Shown one piece after another: positions 50,401 to 63,300 of a stretch of 64,000 nucleotides of DNA. Position numbers and translations under genes: made by a program. Each line of letters begins with the position of its first letter. Position 1 is the stretch's first letter. This DNA comes from Hydractinia symbiolongicarpus (taxonomy: Eukaryota > Cnidaria > Hydrozoa > Anthoathecata > Hydractiniidae): the NCBI RefSeq assembly GCF_029227915.1, contig NC_079882.1, positions 248,001 through 312,000 of the forward strand, read 5' to 3'. The notes beneath the pieces were generated by a model. It was not told where the DNA came from. It worked only from the letters and a program-made list of their open reading frames with translations, and made no database searches.

Positions 50401-53230
50401 TTTTGATGAGACGCTGAATAAAAGAAGTTTAATCGCTGGCAAACAAAAACCCGCGATTTCCCGTAAATCCCGGACTCGGCCCGTATAGTCAAAAGTATAC
50501 AAAGAAAGTACCCAGAGAGTAAACTCATTTCCCGAACAATTTTTTAAATTATTTTTTCAGCACTAAAACGCATGAGACTTGTAGTTTTTAAAAATGTTTT
50601 CATTTTTGATGAGACGCTGAATAAAAGAAGTTTAATCGCCGGCAAACGAAAACCCGCGATTTCCCGTAAATCCCTGACTCGGCCCGTATAGTCAGAAGTA
50701 TACAAAGAAAGTACCCAGGGAGTAAACTCATTTCCTGAACGATTTTTTAAATTATTTTGTCATCACTAAAACGCATGAGACTTATAGTTTTTAAAAATGT
50801 TTTTATTTTTGATGAGACGCTGAATAAAAGAAGTTTAATTGCCGGCAAACGAAAACCCGGGATTTCCCGTAAATCCCGTACTCGGCCCGTATAGTCAAAA
50901 GTATACAAAGAAAGTACCCAGGGAGTAAACTCATTTCCCGAACGATCTTTTAAATTATTTTTTCACCAGTAAAACGGATGAGACTTGTAGTTTTCAAATA
51001 TGTTTTCATTTTTGATGAGACGCTGAATAAAAGAAGTTTAATCGCCGGCAAACGAAAACCCGCGATTTCCCGTAAATCCGAAACTCGGCCCGTATAGTCA
51101 AAAGTATACAAAGAAAGTACCCAGGGAGAAAACTCATTTCCCGAACGATCTTTTAAATTATTTTTTCACCAGTAAAACGGATGAGACTTGTAGTTTTCAA
51201 AAATGTTTTCTTTTTTGATGAGACGCTGAATAAAAAAAGTTTAATCGCCGGCAAACGAAAACCCGCAATTTCCCGTAAATCCCTGACTCGGCCCGTATAG
51301 TCAGAAGTATACAAAGAAAGTACCCAGGGAGTAAACTCATTTCCCGAACGATCTTTTAAATTATTTTTTCACCAGTAAAACGGATGAGACTTGTAGTTTT
51401 CAAAAATGTTTTCATTTTTGATGAGACGCTGAATAAAAAAAGTTTAATCGCCGGCAAACGAAAACCCGCGATTTCCCGTAAATCCCTGACTCGGCCCGTA
51501 TAGTCAGAAGTATACAAAGAAAGTACCCAGGGAGTAAACTCATTTCCTGAACGATTTTTTAAATTATTTTGTCATCACTAAAACGCATGAGACTTATAGT
51601 TTTTAAAAATGTTTTTATTTTTGATGAGACGCTGAATAAAAGAAGTTTAATCGCCGGCAAACGAAAACCCGCGATTTCCCGTAAATCCCTGACTCGGTCC
51701 GTATAGTCAGAAGTATACAAAGAAAGTACCCAGGGAGTAAAGTCATTTCCTGAACGATTTTTTAAATTATTTTGTCATCACTAAAACGCATGACACTTAT
51801 AGTTTTTAAAAATGTTTTTATTTTTGATGAGACGCTGAATAAAAGAAGTTTAATTGCCGGCAAACGAAAACCCGCGATTTCCCGTAAATCCCGCACTCGG
51901 CCCGTATAGTCAAAAGTATGCAAAGAAAGTACCCAGGGAGTAAACTCATTTCCCGAACGATCTTTTAAATTATTTTTTCACCAGTAAAACGGATGAGACT
52001 TGTAGTTTTCAAAAATGTTTTCATTTTTGATGAGACGCTGAATAAAAGAAGTTTAATCGCCGGCAAACGAAAACCCGCGATTTCCCGTAAATCCCTGACT
52101 CGGCCCGTATAGTCAGAAGTATACAAAGAAAGTACCCAGGGAGTAAACTCATTTCCTGAACGATTTTTTAAATTATTTTGTCATCACTAAAACGCATGAG
52201 ACTTATAGTTTTTAAAAATGTTTTTATTTTTGATGAGACGCTGAATAAAAGAAGTTTAATTGCCGGCAAACGAAAACCCGCGATTTCCCGTAAATCCCGT
52301 ACTCGGCCCGTATAGTCAAAAGTATACAAAGAAAGTACCCAAGGAGTAAACTCATTTCCCGAACGATCTTTTAAATTATTTTTTCACCAGTAAAACGGAT
52401 GAGACTTGTAGTTTTCAAAAATGTTTTCATTTTTGATGAGACGCTGAATAAAAGAAGTTTAATCGCCGGCAAACGAAAACCCGCGATTTCCCGTAAATCC
52501 CAAACTCGGCCCGTATAGTCAAAAGTATACAAAGAAAGTACCCAGGGAGTAAACTCATTTGCCGAACAATTTTTTAAATTATTTTTTCAGCACTAAAACG
52601 CATGAGACTTGTAGTTTTTAAAAATGTTTTCATTTTTGATGAGACGCTGAATAAAAGAAGTTTAATCGCCGGCAAACGAAAACCCGCGATTTCCCGTAAA
52701 TCCCGGGCTTTGCCCGTATAGTCGAATGTATATAAAGAAAGTTCCGATGGAGTAAACTGATTTCCCGAACGATTTTTTAAATTATTTTTTCAGCACTAAA
52801 ACGCATGAGACTTGTAGTTTTTAAAAATGTTTTCATTTTTGATGAGACGCTGAATAAAAGAAGTTTAATCGCCGGCAAACGAAAACCCGCGATTTCCCGT
52901 AAATCCCTGACTCGGCCCGTATAGTCAGAAGTATACAAAGAAAGTACCCAGGGAGTAAACTCATTTCCTGAACGATTTTTTAAATTATTTTGTCATCACT
53001 AAAACGCATGAGACTTATAGTTTTTAAAAATGTTTTTATTTTTGATGAGACGCTGAATAAAAGAAGTTTAATTGCCGGCAAACGAAAACCCGCGAATTCC
53101 CGTAAATCCCGTACTCGCCCCGTATAGTCAAATGTATACAAAGAAAGTACCCAGGGAGTAAACTCATTTCCCGAACGATCTTTTAAATTATTTTTTCACC
53201 AGTAAAACGGATAAGACTTGTAGTTTTCAA
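47500..53230 (-). repeat. Right-arm domain rich in the TTTTGTCATCACTAAAAC type
   Basis: Monomers with ATTATTTTGTCATCAC, GAGACTTATAGTTTTTAAA and GTTTTTATTTTTGATGAG alternate with CACCAGTAAAACGGATGAG monomers, typically two to four monomers apart. No single unit length holds across the domain, but spacings remain multiples of 203 bp. Between the GCTAGC markers at 47,187 and 53,480 there are 31 monomers in 6293 bp with no net indel. Nothing other than satellite is present. Confidence 0.78.
49375..50590 (-). repeat. Higher-order repeat, 609 bp (3 monomers), two tandem copies
   Basis: AAAGCATACAAAGAAAGTACG occurs near 49,679 and 50,287, 608 bp apart, together with AATCGCTGGCAAACAAAAAC (near 49,822 and 50,430) and ACCCAGAGAGTAAAC. 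The two copies are almost identical over about 600 bp. Confidence 0.82.
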
Positions 53231-53284
53231 AAATGTTTTCATTTTTGATGAGACGCTGAATAAAAGACGTTTAATCGCCGGCAA

Positions 53285-56200
53285 ACGAAAACCCGCGATT
53301 TTCCCTTAATGCTGGCCACGATCCGTATAGTAAAAAGTATACAAAGAAGGTACCCAGGGAGTAAACCCATTTCTCGAACGATTTTTAAAATTATTTTTTC
53401 ATTACTAAAACGCATGAGACTTGTAATTTTTAAAAATGTTTTCATTTTTGATGAGACGCTGAATAAAACAAGTTTAATCGCTAGCAAACGAAAACCCGCG
53501 ATTTCCCGTAAATCCCGGGCTTTGCCCGTGTAGTGGAATGTATATAAAGAAAGTTCCGAGGAAGTAAACTGATTTCCCGAACGATTTTTTAAATTATTTT
53601 TTCAGCACTAAAACGCATAAGACTTGTAGTTTTTAAAAATGTTTTCATTTTTGATGAGGCGCTGAGTAAAAGAAGTTTAATTGCCGGCAAAGGAAAACCC
53701 GCGATTTCCCGTAATTCCCAAACTCGGCCCGTATAGTCAAAAGTATACAAAGAAAGTACCCAGGGAGTAAACTCATTTCCCGAACAATTTTTTAAGTTAT
53801 TTTTTCACCAGTAAAACGCATGAGACTTGTAGTTTTCAAAAATGTTTTCATTTTTGATGAGACGCTGAATAAAAGAAGTTTAATCGCCGGCAAACGAAAA
53901 CCCGCGATTTCCCGTAAATCCTGGACTCGGCCCGTATACTCAAGAGTATACAAAGAAAGTAGCCAGGGAGTAAACTCATTTCCTGAACGATTTTTTAAAT
54001 TATTTTTTCATCACTAAAACCCATGAGACTTGTAGTTTTCAAAATATTTTTCATTTTTGATGAGACGCTGAATAAAAGAAGTTTAATCGCCGGCAAACGA
54101 AAACCCGCGATTTCCCGTAAATCCCTGACTCGACCCGTATAGTCAAAAGTATAGAGGGAAATTACCCAGGGAGTAAACTCATTTCCCGAACGATTTTTTA
54201 AATTATTTTTTCAGCACTAAAACGCATGAGACTTGTAGTTTTCAAAAATGTTTTCATTTTTGATGAGACGCTGAATAAAAGAAATTTAATCGCCGGCAAA
54301 CGAAAACCCGCGATTTCCCGTAAATCCCTGACTCGACCCGTATAGTCAAAAGTATAGAGGGAAATTACCCAGGGAGTAAACTCATTTCCCGAACGATTTT
54401 TTAAATTATTTTTTCAGCACTAAAACGCATGAGACTTGTAGTTTTCAAAAATGTTTTCATTTTTGATGAGGCGCTGAGTAAAAGAAGTTTAATTGCCGGT
54501 AAAGGAAAACCCGCGATTTCCCGTAATTCCCAAACTCGGCCCGTATAGTCAAAAGTATACAAAGAAAGTACCCAGGGAGTAAACTCATTTCCCGAACAAT
54601 TTTTTAAGTTATTTTTTCACCAGTAAAACGCATGAGACTTGTAGTTTTCAAAAATGTTTTCATTTTTGATGAGACGCTGAATAAAAGAAGTTTAATCGCC
54701 GGCAAACGAAAACCCGCGATTTCCCGTAAATCCTGGACTCGGCCCGTATACTCAAGAGTATACAAAGAAAGTAGCCAGGGAGTAAACTTATTTCCTGAAC
54801 GATTTTTTAAATTATTTTTTCAGCACTAAAACGCATGAGACTTGTAGTTTTCAAAAATGTTTTCATTTTTGATAAGACGCTGAATAAAAAAAATTTAATC
54901 ACCGGCAAACGAAAACCCGCGATTTCCCGTAAATCCCTGACTCGACCCGTATAGTCAAAAGTATAGAGGGAAATTACCCAGGGAGTAAACTCATTTCCCG
55001 AACGATTTTTTAAATTATTTTTTCAGCACTAAAACGCATGAGACTTGTAGTTTTCAAAAATGTTTTCATTTTTGATGAGACGCTGAATAAAAGAAATTTA
55101 ATCGCCGGCAAACGAAAACCCGCGACTTCCCGTAAATCCCGGACTCGGCCCGTATAGTCAAAAGTATACAAAGAAAGTAACCAGGGAGTAAACTCATTTC
55201 CTGAACGATTTTTGAAATTATTATTTCATCACTAAAACCCATGAGACTTGTAGTTTTCAAAAAAATTTTCATTTTTGATGAGACGCTGAATAAAAGAAGT
55301 TAAATCGCCGGCAAACGAAAACCCGCGATTTCTCCTTAATCCTGGCCACGATCCGTATAGTAAAAAGTATACAAAGAAGGTACCCAGGGAGTAAACCCAT
55401 TTCTCGAACGATTTTTAAAATTATTTTTTCATTACTAAAACGCATGAGACTTATAGTTTTTAAAAATGTTTTTATTTTTGATGAGACGCTGAATAAAAGA
55501 AGTTTAATCGCCGGCAAACGAAAACCCGCGATTTCCCCTTAATGCTGGCCACGATCCGTATAGTAAAAAGTATACAAAGAAGGTACCCAGGGAGTAAACC
55601 CATTTCTCGAACGATTTTTAAAATTATTTTTTCATTACTAAAACGCATGAGACTTGTAATTTTCAAAAATGTTTTCATTTTTGATGAGACGCTGAATAAA
55701 ACAAGTTTAATCGCTAGCAAACGAAAACCCGCGATTTCCCGTAAATCCCGGGCTTTGCCCGTGTAGTGGAATGTATATAAAGAAAGTTCCGAGGAAGTAA
55801 ACTGATTTCCCGAACGATTTTTTAAATTATTTTTTCAGCACTAAAACGCATAAGACTTGTAGTTTTTAAAAATGTTTTCATTTTTGATGAGGCGCTGAGT
55901 AAAAGAAGTTTAATTGCCGGCAAAGGAAAACCCGCGATTTCCCGTAATTCCCAAACTCGGCCCGTATAGTCAAAAGTATACAAAGAAAGTACCCAGGGAG
56001 TAAACTCATTTCCCGAACAATTTTTTAAGTTATTTTTTCACCAGTAAAACGCATGAGACTTGTAGTTTTCAAAAATGTTTTCATTTTTGATGAGACGCTG
56101 AATAAAAGAAGTTTAATCGCCGGCAAACGAAAACCCGCGATTTCCCGTAAATCCTGGACTCGGCCCGTATACTCAAGAGTATACAAAGAAAGTATCCAGG

Positions 56201-57113
56201 GAGTAAACTCATTTCCTGAACGATTTTTTAAATTATTTTTTCATCACTAAAACCCATGAGACTTGTAGTTTTCAAAATATTTTTCATTTTTGATGAGACG
56301 CTGAATAAAAGAAGTTTAATCGCCGGCAAACGAAAACCCGCGATTTCCCGTAAATCCCTGACTCGACCCGTATAGTCAAAAGTATAGAGGGAAATTACCC
56401 AGGGAGTAAACTCATTTCCCGAACGATTTTTTAAATTATTTTTTCAGCACTAAAACGCATGAGACTTGTAGTTTTCAAAAATGTTTTCATTTTTGATGAG
56501 ACGCTGAATAAAAGAAATTTAATCGCCGGCAAACGAAAACCCGCGATTTCCCGTAAATCCCTGACTCGACCCGTATAGTCAAAAGTATAGAGGGAAATTA
56601 CCCAGGGAGTAAACTCATTTCCCGAACGATTTTTTAAATTATTTTTTCAGCACTAAAACGCATGAGACTTGTAGTTTTCAAAAATGTTTTCATTTTTGAT
56701 GAGGCGCTGAGTAAAAGAAGTTTAATTGCCGGTAAAGGAAAACCCGCGATTTCCCGTAATTCCCAAACTCGGCCCGTATAGTCAAAAGTATACAAAGAAA
56801 GTACCCAGGGAGTAAACTCATTTCCCGAACAATTTTTTAAGTTATTTTTTCACCAGTAAAACGCATGAGACTTGTAGTTTTCAAAAATGTTTTCATTTTT
56901 GATGAGACGCTGAATAAAAGAAGTTTAATCGCCGGCAAACGAAAACCCGCGATTTCCCGTAAATCCTGGACTCGGCCCGTATACTCAAGAGTATACAAAG
57001 AAAGTAGCCAGGGAGTAAACTCATTTCCTGAACGATTTTTTAAATTATTTTTTCAGCACTAAAACGCATGAGACTTGTAGTTTTCAAAAATGTTTTCATT
57101 TTTGATAAGATGC
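53285..57113 (-). repeat. Higher-order repeat, 2233 bp (11 monomers), one full and one partial copy
   Basis: The block starting near 53,285 recurs from about 55,518. Shared private variants 2233 bp apart include TTAATGCTGGCCACG, CCCGTGTAGTGGAATG, TATACTCAAGAGTATAC and TTCAAAATATTTTTCATT. The second copy can be followed to about 57,113, where TTGATAAGA matches TTGATAAGA near 54,871, and it then diverges. Within the unit, two blocks 812 bp apart (near 53,820 and 54,632) share the TATACTCAAGAGTATAC monomer, so a 4-mer is nested in the 11-mer. Confidence 0.85.
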
Positions 57114-57879
57114 TGAATAAAAAAAATTTAATCGCCGGCAAACGAAAACCCGCGATTTCCCGTAATTCCCAAACTCGGCCCGTATAGTCAAAAGTATACA
57201 AAGAAAGTTCCGAGGAAGTAAACTGATTTTCCGAACGATTTTTTAAATTATTTTTTCAGCATTAAAACGCATGAGACTTGTAGTTTTTAAAAATGTTTTC
57301 ATTTTTGATGAGGCGCTGAGTAAAAGAAGTTTAATTGCCGGCAAAGGAAAACCCGCGATTTCCCGTAAATCCCTGACTCGGCCCGTATAGTCAGAAGTAT
57401 ACAAAGAAAGTACCCAGGGAGTAAACTCATTTCCCGAACAATTTTTTAAATTATTTTTTCAGCACTAAAACGCATGAGACTTGTAGTTTTTAAAAATGTT
57501 TTCATTTTTGAGGAGACGCTGAATAAAAGAAGTTTAATCGCCGGCAAACGAAAACCCGCGATTTCCCGTAAATCCCGGACTCGGCCCGTATAGTCAAAAG
57601 TATACAAAGAAAGTACCCAGGGAGTAATCTCATTTCCCGAACAATTTTTTAAATTATTTTTTCAGCACTAAAACGCATGAGACTTGTAGTTTTCAAAAAT
57701 GTTTTCATTTTTGATGAGACGCTGAATAAAAGAAGTTTAATCGCCGGCAAACGAAAACCCGCGATTTCCGGTAAATCCCGGTCTCGGCCCGTATAGTCAA
57801 AAGTATACAAAGAAAGTACCCAGGGAGTAAACTCATTTCCCGAACAATTTTTTAAATTATTTTTTCAGCACTAAAACGC

Positions 57880-59900
57880 ATGAGACTTGTAGTTTTCAAC
57901 AATGTTTTCATTTTTGATGAGACGCTGAATAAAAGAAGTTTAATCGCGGGCAAACGAAAACCCGCGATTTCCGGTAACTCCCGGTCTCGGCCCGTATAGT
58001 CAAAAGTATACAAAGAAAGTACCCAGGGAGTAAACTCATTTCCCGAACAATTTTTTAAATTATTTTTTCAGCACTAAAACGCATGAGACTTGTAGTTTTT
58101 AAAAATGTTTTCATTTTTGATGGGACGCTGAATAAAAGAAGTCTAATCGCCGGCAAACGAAAACCCGCGATTTCCCGTAAATCCCTGACTCGGCCCGTAT
58201 AGTCAAAAGTATACAAAGAAAGTAACCAGGGAGTAAACTCATTTCCTGAACGATTTTTTAAATTATTTTTTCATCACTAAAACCCATGAGACTTGTAGTT
58301 TTCAAAAAAATTTTCATTTTTGATGAGACGCTGAATAAAAGAAGTTTAATCGCCGGCAAACGAAAACCCTCGATTTCTCCTTAATCCTGGCCACCATCCG
58401 TATAGTAAAAAGTATACAAAGAAGGTACCCAGTGAGTAAACCCATTTCTCGAACGATTTTTAAAATTATTTTTTCATTACTAAAACGCATGAGACTTGTA
58501 ATTTTCAAAAATGTTTTCATTTTTGATAAGACGCTGAATAAAACAAGTTTAATCGCTAGCAAACGAAAACCCGCGATTTCCCGTAAATCCCGGGCTTTGC
58601 CCGTATAGTCGAATGTATATAAAGAAAGTTCCGAGGAAGTAAACTGATTTCCCGAACGACTTTTTAAATTATTTTTTCAGCACTAAAACGCATGAGACTT
58701 GTAGTTTTTAAAAATGTTTTCATTCTTGATGAGACGCTGAATAAAAGAAGTTTAATCGCCGGCAAACGAAAACCCGCGATTTCCCGTAAATCCCGGACTC
58801 GGCCCGAATAGTCAAAAGTATACAAAGAAAGTACCCAGGGAGTAAACTCATTTCCCGAACAATTTTTTAAATTATTTTTTCAGCACTAAAACGCATGAGG
58901 CTTGTAGTTTTCAAAAATGTTTTCATTTTTGATGAGACGCTGAATAAAAGAAGTTTAATCGCGGGCAAACGAAAACCCGCGATTTCCGGTAAATCCCGGT
59001 CTCGGCCCGTATAGTCAAAAGTATACAAAGAAAGTACCCAGGGAGTAAACTCATTTCCCGCACAATTTTTTAAATTATTTTTTCAGCACTAAAACGCATG
59101 AGACTTGTAGTTTTTAAAAATGTTTTCATTTTTGATGGGACGTTGAATAAAAGAAGTCTAATCGCCGGCAAACGAAAACCCGCGATTTCCCGTAAATCCC
59201 TGACTCGGCCCGTATAGTCAAAAGTATACAAAGAAAGTAACCAGGGAGTAAACTCATTTCCTGAACGATTTTTTAAATTATTTTTTCATCACTAAAACCC
59301 ATGAGACTTGTAGTTTTCAAAAAAATTTTCATTTTTGATGAGACGCTGAATAAAAGAAGTTTAATCGCCGGCAAACGAAAACCCTCGATTTCTCCTTAAT
59401 CCTGGCCACCATCCGTATAGTAAAAAGTATACAAAGAAGGTACCCAGTGAGTAAACCCATTTCTCGAACGATTTTTAAAATTATTTTTTCATTACTAAAA
59501 CGCATGAGACTTGTAATTTTTAAAAATGTTTTCATTTTTGATGAGACGCTGAATAAAACAAGTTTAATCGCTAACAAACGAAAAACCGCGATTTCCCGTA
59601 AATCCCGGGCTTTGCCCGTATAGTCGAATGTATATAAAGAAAGTTCCGAGGATGTAAACTGATTTCCCGAACGACTTTTTAAATTATTTTTTCAGCACTA
59701 AAACGCATGAGACTTGTAGTTTTTAAAAATGTTTTCATTTTTGATGAGACGCTGAATAAAAGAAGTTTAATCGCCGGCAAACGAAAACCCGCGATTTCCC
59801 GTAAATCCCGGACTCGGCCCGTATAGTCAAAAGTATACAAAGAAAGTACCCAGGGAGTAAACTCATTTCCCGAACAATTTTTTAAATTATTTTTTCAGCA
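57880..59900 (-). repeat. Higher-order repeat, 1015 bp (5 monomers), two copies
   Basis: AATCGCGGGCAAACG, GATTTCCGGTAA, TTGATGGGACG, AACCCTCGATTTCTCC, GGCCACCATCCG and ACCCAGTGAGTAAACCC each recur about 1015 bp apart in the two halves. Copies differ at a few bases, such as GATAAGACG against GATGAGACG and GCTAGC against GCTAAC. Edges are approximate. Confidence 0.83.
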
Positions 59901-60959
59901 CTAAAACGCATGAGACTTGTAGTTTTCAAAAATGTTTTCATTTTTGATGAGACGCTGAATAAAAGAAGTTTAATCGCCGGCAAACGAAAACCCGCGATTT
60001 CCGGTAAATCCCGGTCTCGGCCCGTATAGTCAAAAGTATACAAAGAAAGTAACCAGGGAGTAAACTTATTTCCTGAGCGATTTTTTAAATTATTTTTTTA
60101 TCACTAAAACCCATGAGACTTGTAGTTTTCAAAAAAATTTTCATTTTTGATGAGACGCTGAATAAAAGAAGTTTAATCGTCGGCAAACGAAAACCCGCGA
60201 TTTCTCCTTAATCCTGGCCACGATCCGTATAGTAAAAAGTATACAAAGAAGGTACCCAGGGAGTAAACCCATTTCTCGAACGATTTTTATAATTATTTTT
60301 TCATTACTAAAACGCATGAGACTTGTAATTTTCAAAAATGTTTTCATTTTTGATGAGACGCTGAATAAAACAAGTTTAATCGCTAGCAAACGAAAACCCG
60401 CGATTTCCCGTAAATCCCGGGCTTTGCCCGTATAGTCGAATGTATATAAAGAAAGTTCCGAGGAAGTGAACTGATTTCCCGAACGATTTTTTAAATTATT
60501 TTTTCAGCACTAAAACGCATGAGACTTGTAGTTTTTAAAAATGTTTTCATTTTTGATGAGGCGCTGAGTAAAAGAAGTTTTATTGCCGGCAAAGGAAAAC
60601 CCGCGATTTCCCGTAATTCCCAAACTCGGCCCGTATAGTCAAAAGTATACAAAGAAAGTACCCAGGGAGTAAACTCATTTTCCGAACAATTTTTTAAGTT
60701 ATTTTTTCACCAGTAAAACGCATGAGACTTGTAGTTTTCAAAAATGTTTTCATTTTTGATGAGACGCTGAATAAAAGAAGTTTAATCGCCGGCAAACGAA
60801 AACCCGCGATTTCCCGTAAATCCTGGACTCGGCCCGTATACTCAAGAGTATACAAAGAAAGTAGCCAGGGAGTAAACTCATTTCCTGAACGATTTTTTAA
60901 ATTATTTTTTCATCACTAAAACCCATGAGACTTGTAGTTTTCAAAAATGTTTTCATTTT

Positions 60960-63300
60960 TGATGAGACGCTGAATAAAAGAAGTTTAATCGCCGGCAAAC
61001 GAAAACCCGCAATTTCTCCTAAATCCTGGCCACGATCCGTATAGTCAAAAGTATACAAAGAAAGTACCCAGGGAGTAAACTCATTTCCCGAACAATTTTT
61101 TAAATTATTTTTTCAGCACTAAAACGCATGAGACTTGTAGTTTTTAAAAATGTTTTCATTTTTGAGGGGACGCTGAATAAAAGAAGTCTAATCGCCGGCA
61201 AACGAAAACCCGCGATTTCCCGTAAATCCCTGACTCGACCCGTATAGTCAAAAGTATAGAGGGAAATTACCCAGGGAGTAAACTCATTTCCCGAACGATT
61301 TTTTAAATTATTTTTTCAGCACTAAAACGCATGAGACTTGTAGTTTTCAAAAATGTTTTCATTTTTGATGAGACGCTGAATAAAAGAAATTTAATCGCCG
61401 GCAAACGAAAACCCGCGACTTCCCGTAAATCCCGGACTCGGCCCGTATAGTCAAAAGTATACAAAGAAAGTAACCAGGGAGTAAACTCATTTCCTGAACG
61501 ATTTTTTAAATTATTATTTCATCACTAAAACCCATGAGACTTGTAGTTTTCAAAAAAATTTTCATTTTTGATGAGACGCTGAATAAAAGAAGTTTAATCG
61601 CCGGCAAACGAAAACCCGCGATTTCTCCTTAATCCTGGCCACGATCCGTATAGTAAAAAGTATACAAAGAAGGTACCCAGGGAGTAAACCCATTTCTCGA
61701 ACGATTTTTAAAATTATTTTTTCATTACTAAAACGCATGAGACTTGTAATTTTCAAAAATGTTTTCATTTTTGATGAGACGCTGAATAAAACAAGTTTAA
61801 TCGCTAGCAAACGAAAACCCGCGATTTCCCGTAAATCCCGGGATTTGCCCGTATAGTCGAATGTATATAAAGAAAGTTCCGAGGAAGTAAACTGATTTCC
61901 CGAACGATTTTTTAAATTATTTTTTCAGCATTAAAACGCATGAGACTTGTAGTTTTTAAAAATGTTTTCATTTTTGATGAGGCGCTGAGTAAAAGAAGTT
62001 TAATTGCCGGCAAAGGAAAACCCGCGATTTCCCGTAAATCCCTGACTCGGCCCGTATAGTCAGAAGTATACAAAGAAAGTAGCCAGGGAGTAAACTCATT
62101 TCCTGAACGATTTTTTAAATTATTTTTTCATCACTAAAACCCATGAGACTTGTAGTTTGCAAAATATTTTTCATTTTTGATGAGACGCTGAATAAAAGAA
62201 GTTTAATCGCCGGCAAACGAAAACCTGCAATTTCTCCTAAATCCTGGCCACGATCCGTATAGTCAAAAGTATACAAAGAAAGTACCCAGGGAGTAAACTC
62301 ATTTCCCGAACAATTTTTTAAATTATTTTTTCAGCACTAAAACGCATGAGACTTGTAGTTTTTAAAAATGTTTTCATTTTTGAGGGGACGCTGAATAAAA
62401 GAAGTCTAATCGCCGGCAAACGAAAACCCGCGATTTCCCGTAAATCCCTGACTCGACCCGTATAGTCAAAAGTATAGAGGGAAATTACCCAGGGAGTAAA
62501 CTCATTTCCCGAACGATTTTTTAAATTATTTTTTCAGCACTAAAACGCATGAGACTTGTAGTTTTCAAAAATGTTTTCATTTTTGATGAGACGCTGAATA
62601 AAAGAAATTTAATCGCCGGCAAACGAAAACCCGCGACTTCCCGTAAATCCCGGACTCGGCCCGTATAGTCAAAAGTATACAAAGAAAGTAACCAGGGAGT
62701 AAACTCATTTCCTGAACGATTTTTTAAATTATTATTTCATCACTAAAACCCATGAGACTTGTAGTTTTCAAAAAAATTTTCATTTTTGATGAGACGCTGA
62801 ATAAAAGAAGTTTAATCGCCGGCAAACGAAAACCCGCGATTTCTCCTTAATCCTGGCCACGATCCGTATAGTAAAAAGTATACAAAGAAGGTACCCAGGG
62901 AGTAAACCCATTTCTCGAACGATTTTTAAAATTATTTTTTCATTACTAAAACGCATGAGACTTGTAATTTTCAAAAATGTTTTCATTTTTGATGAGACGC
63001 TGAATAAAACAAGTTTAATCGCTAGCAAACGAAAACCCGCGATTTCCCGTAAATCCCGGGCTTTGCCCGTATAGTCGAATGTATATAAAGAAAGTTCCGA
63101 GGAAGTAAACTGATTTCCCGAACGATTTTTTAAATTATTTTTTCAGCATTAAAACGCATGAGACTTGTAGTTTTTAAAAATGTTTTCATTTTTGATGAGG
63201 CGCTGAGTAAAAGAAGTTTAATTGCCGGCAAAGGAAAACCCGCGATTTCCCGTAAATCCCTGACTCGGCCCGTATAGTCAGAAGTATACAAAGAAAGTAC
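60960..63300 (-). repeat. Higher-order repeat, 1218 bp (6 monomers), two copies
   Basis: The block at about 60.96-62.18 kb is repeated at 62.18-63.30 kb. GCAATTTCTCCTAAATCCTGG near 61,009 and 62,227, TTTGAGGGGACGCTG near 61,162 and 62,380, and the GCTAGC markers at 61,803 and 63,021 are each 1218 bp apart. One visible difference is CCCGGGATTTGCCCG against CCCGGGCTTTGCCCG. It has the same monomer number as the left-arm 1215-bp unit but different variants. Confidence 0.84.
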
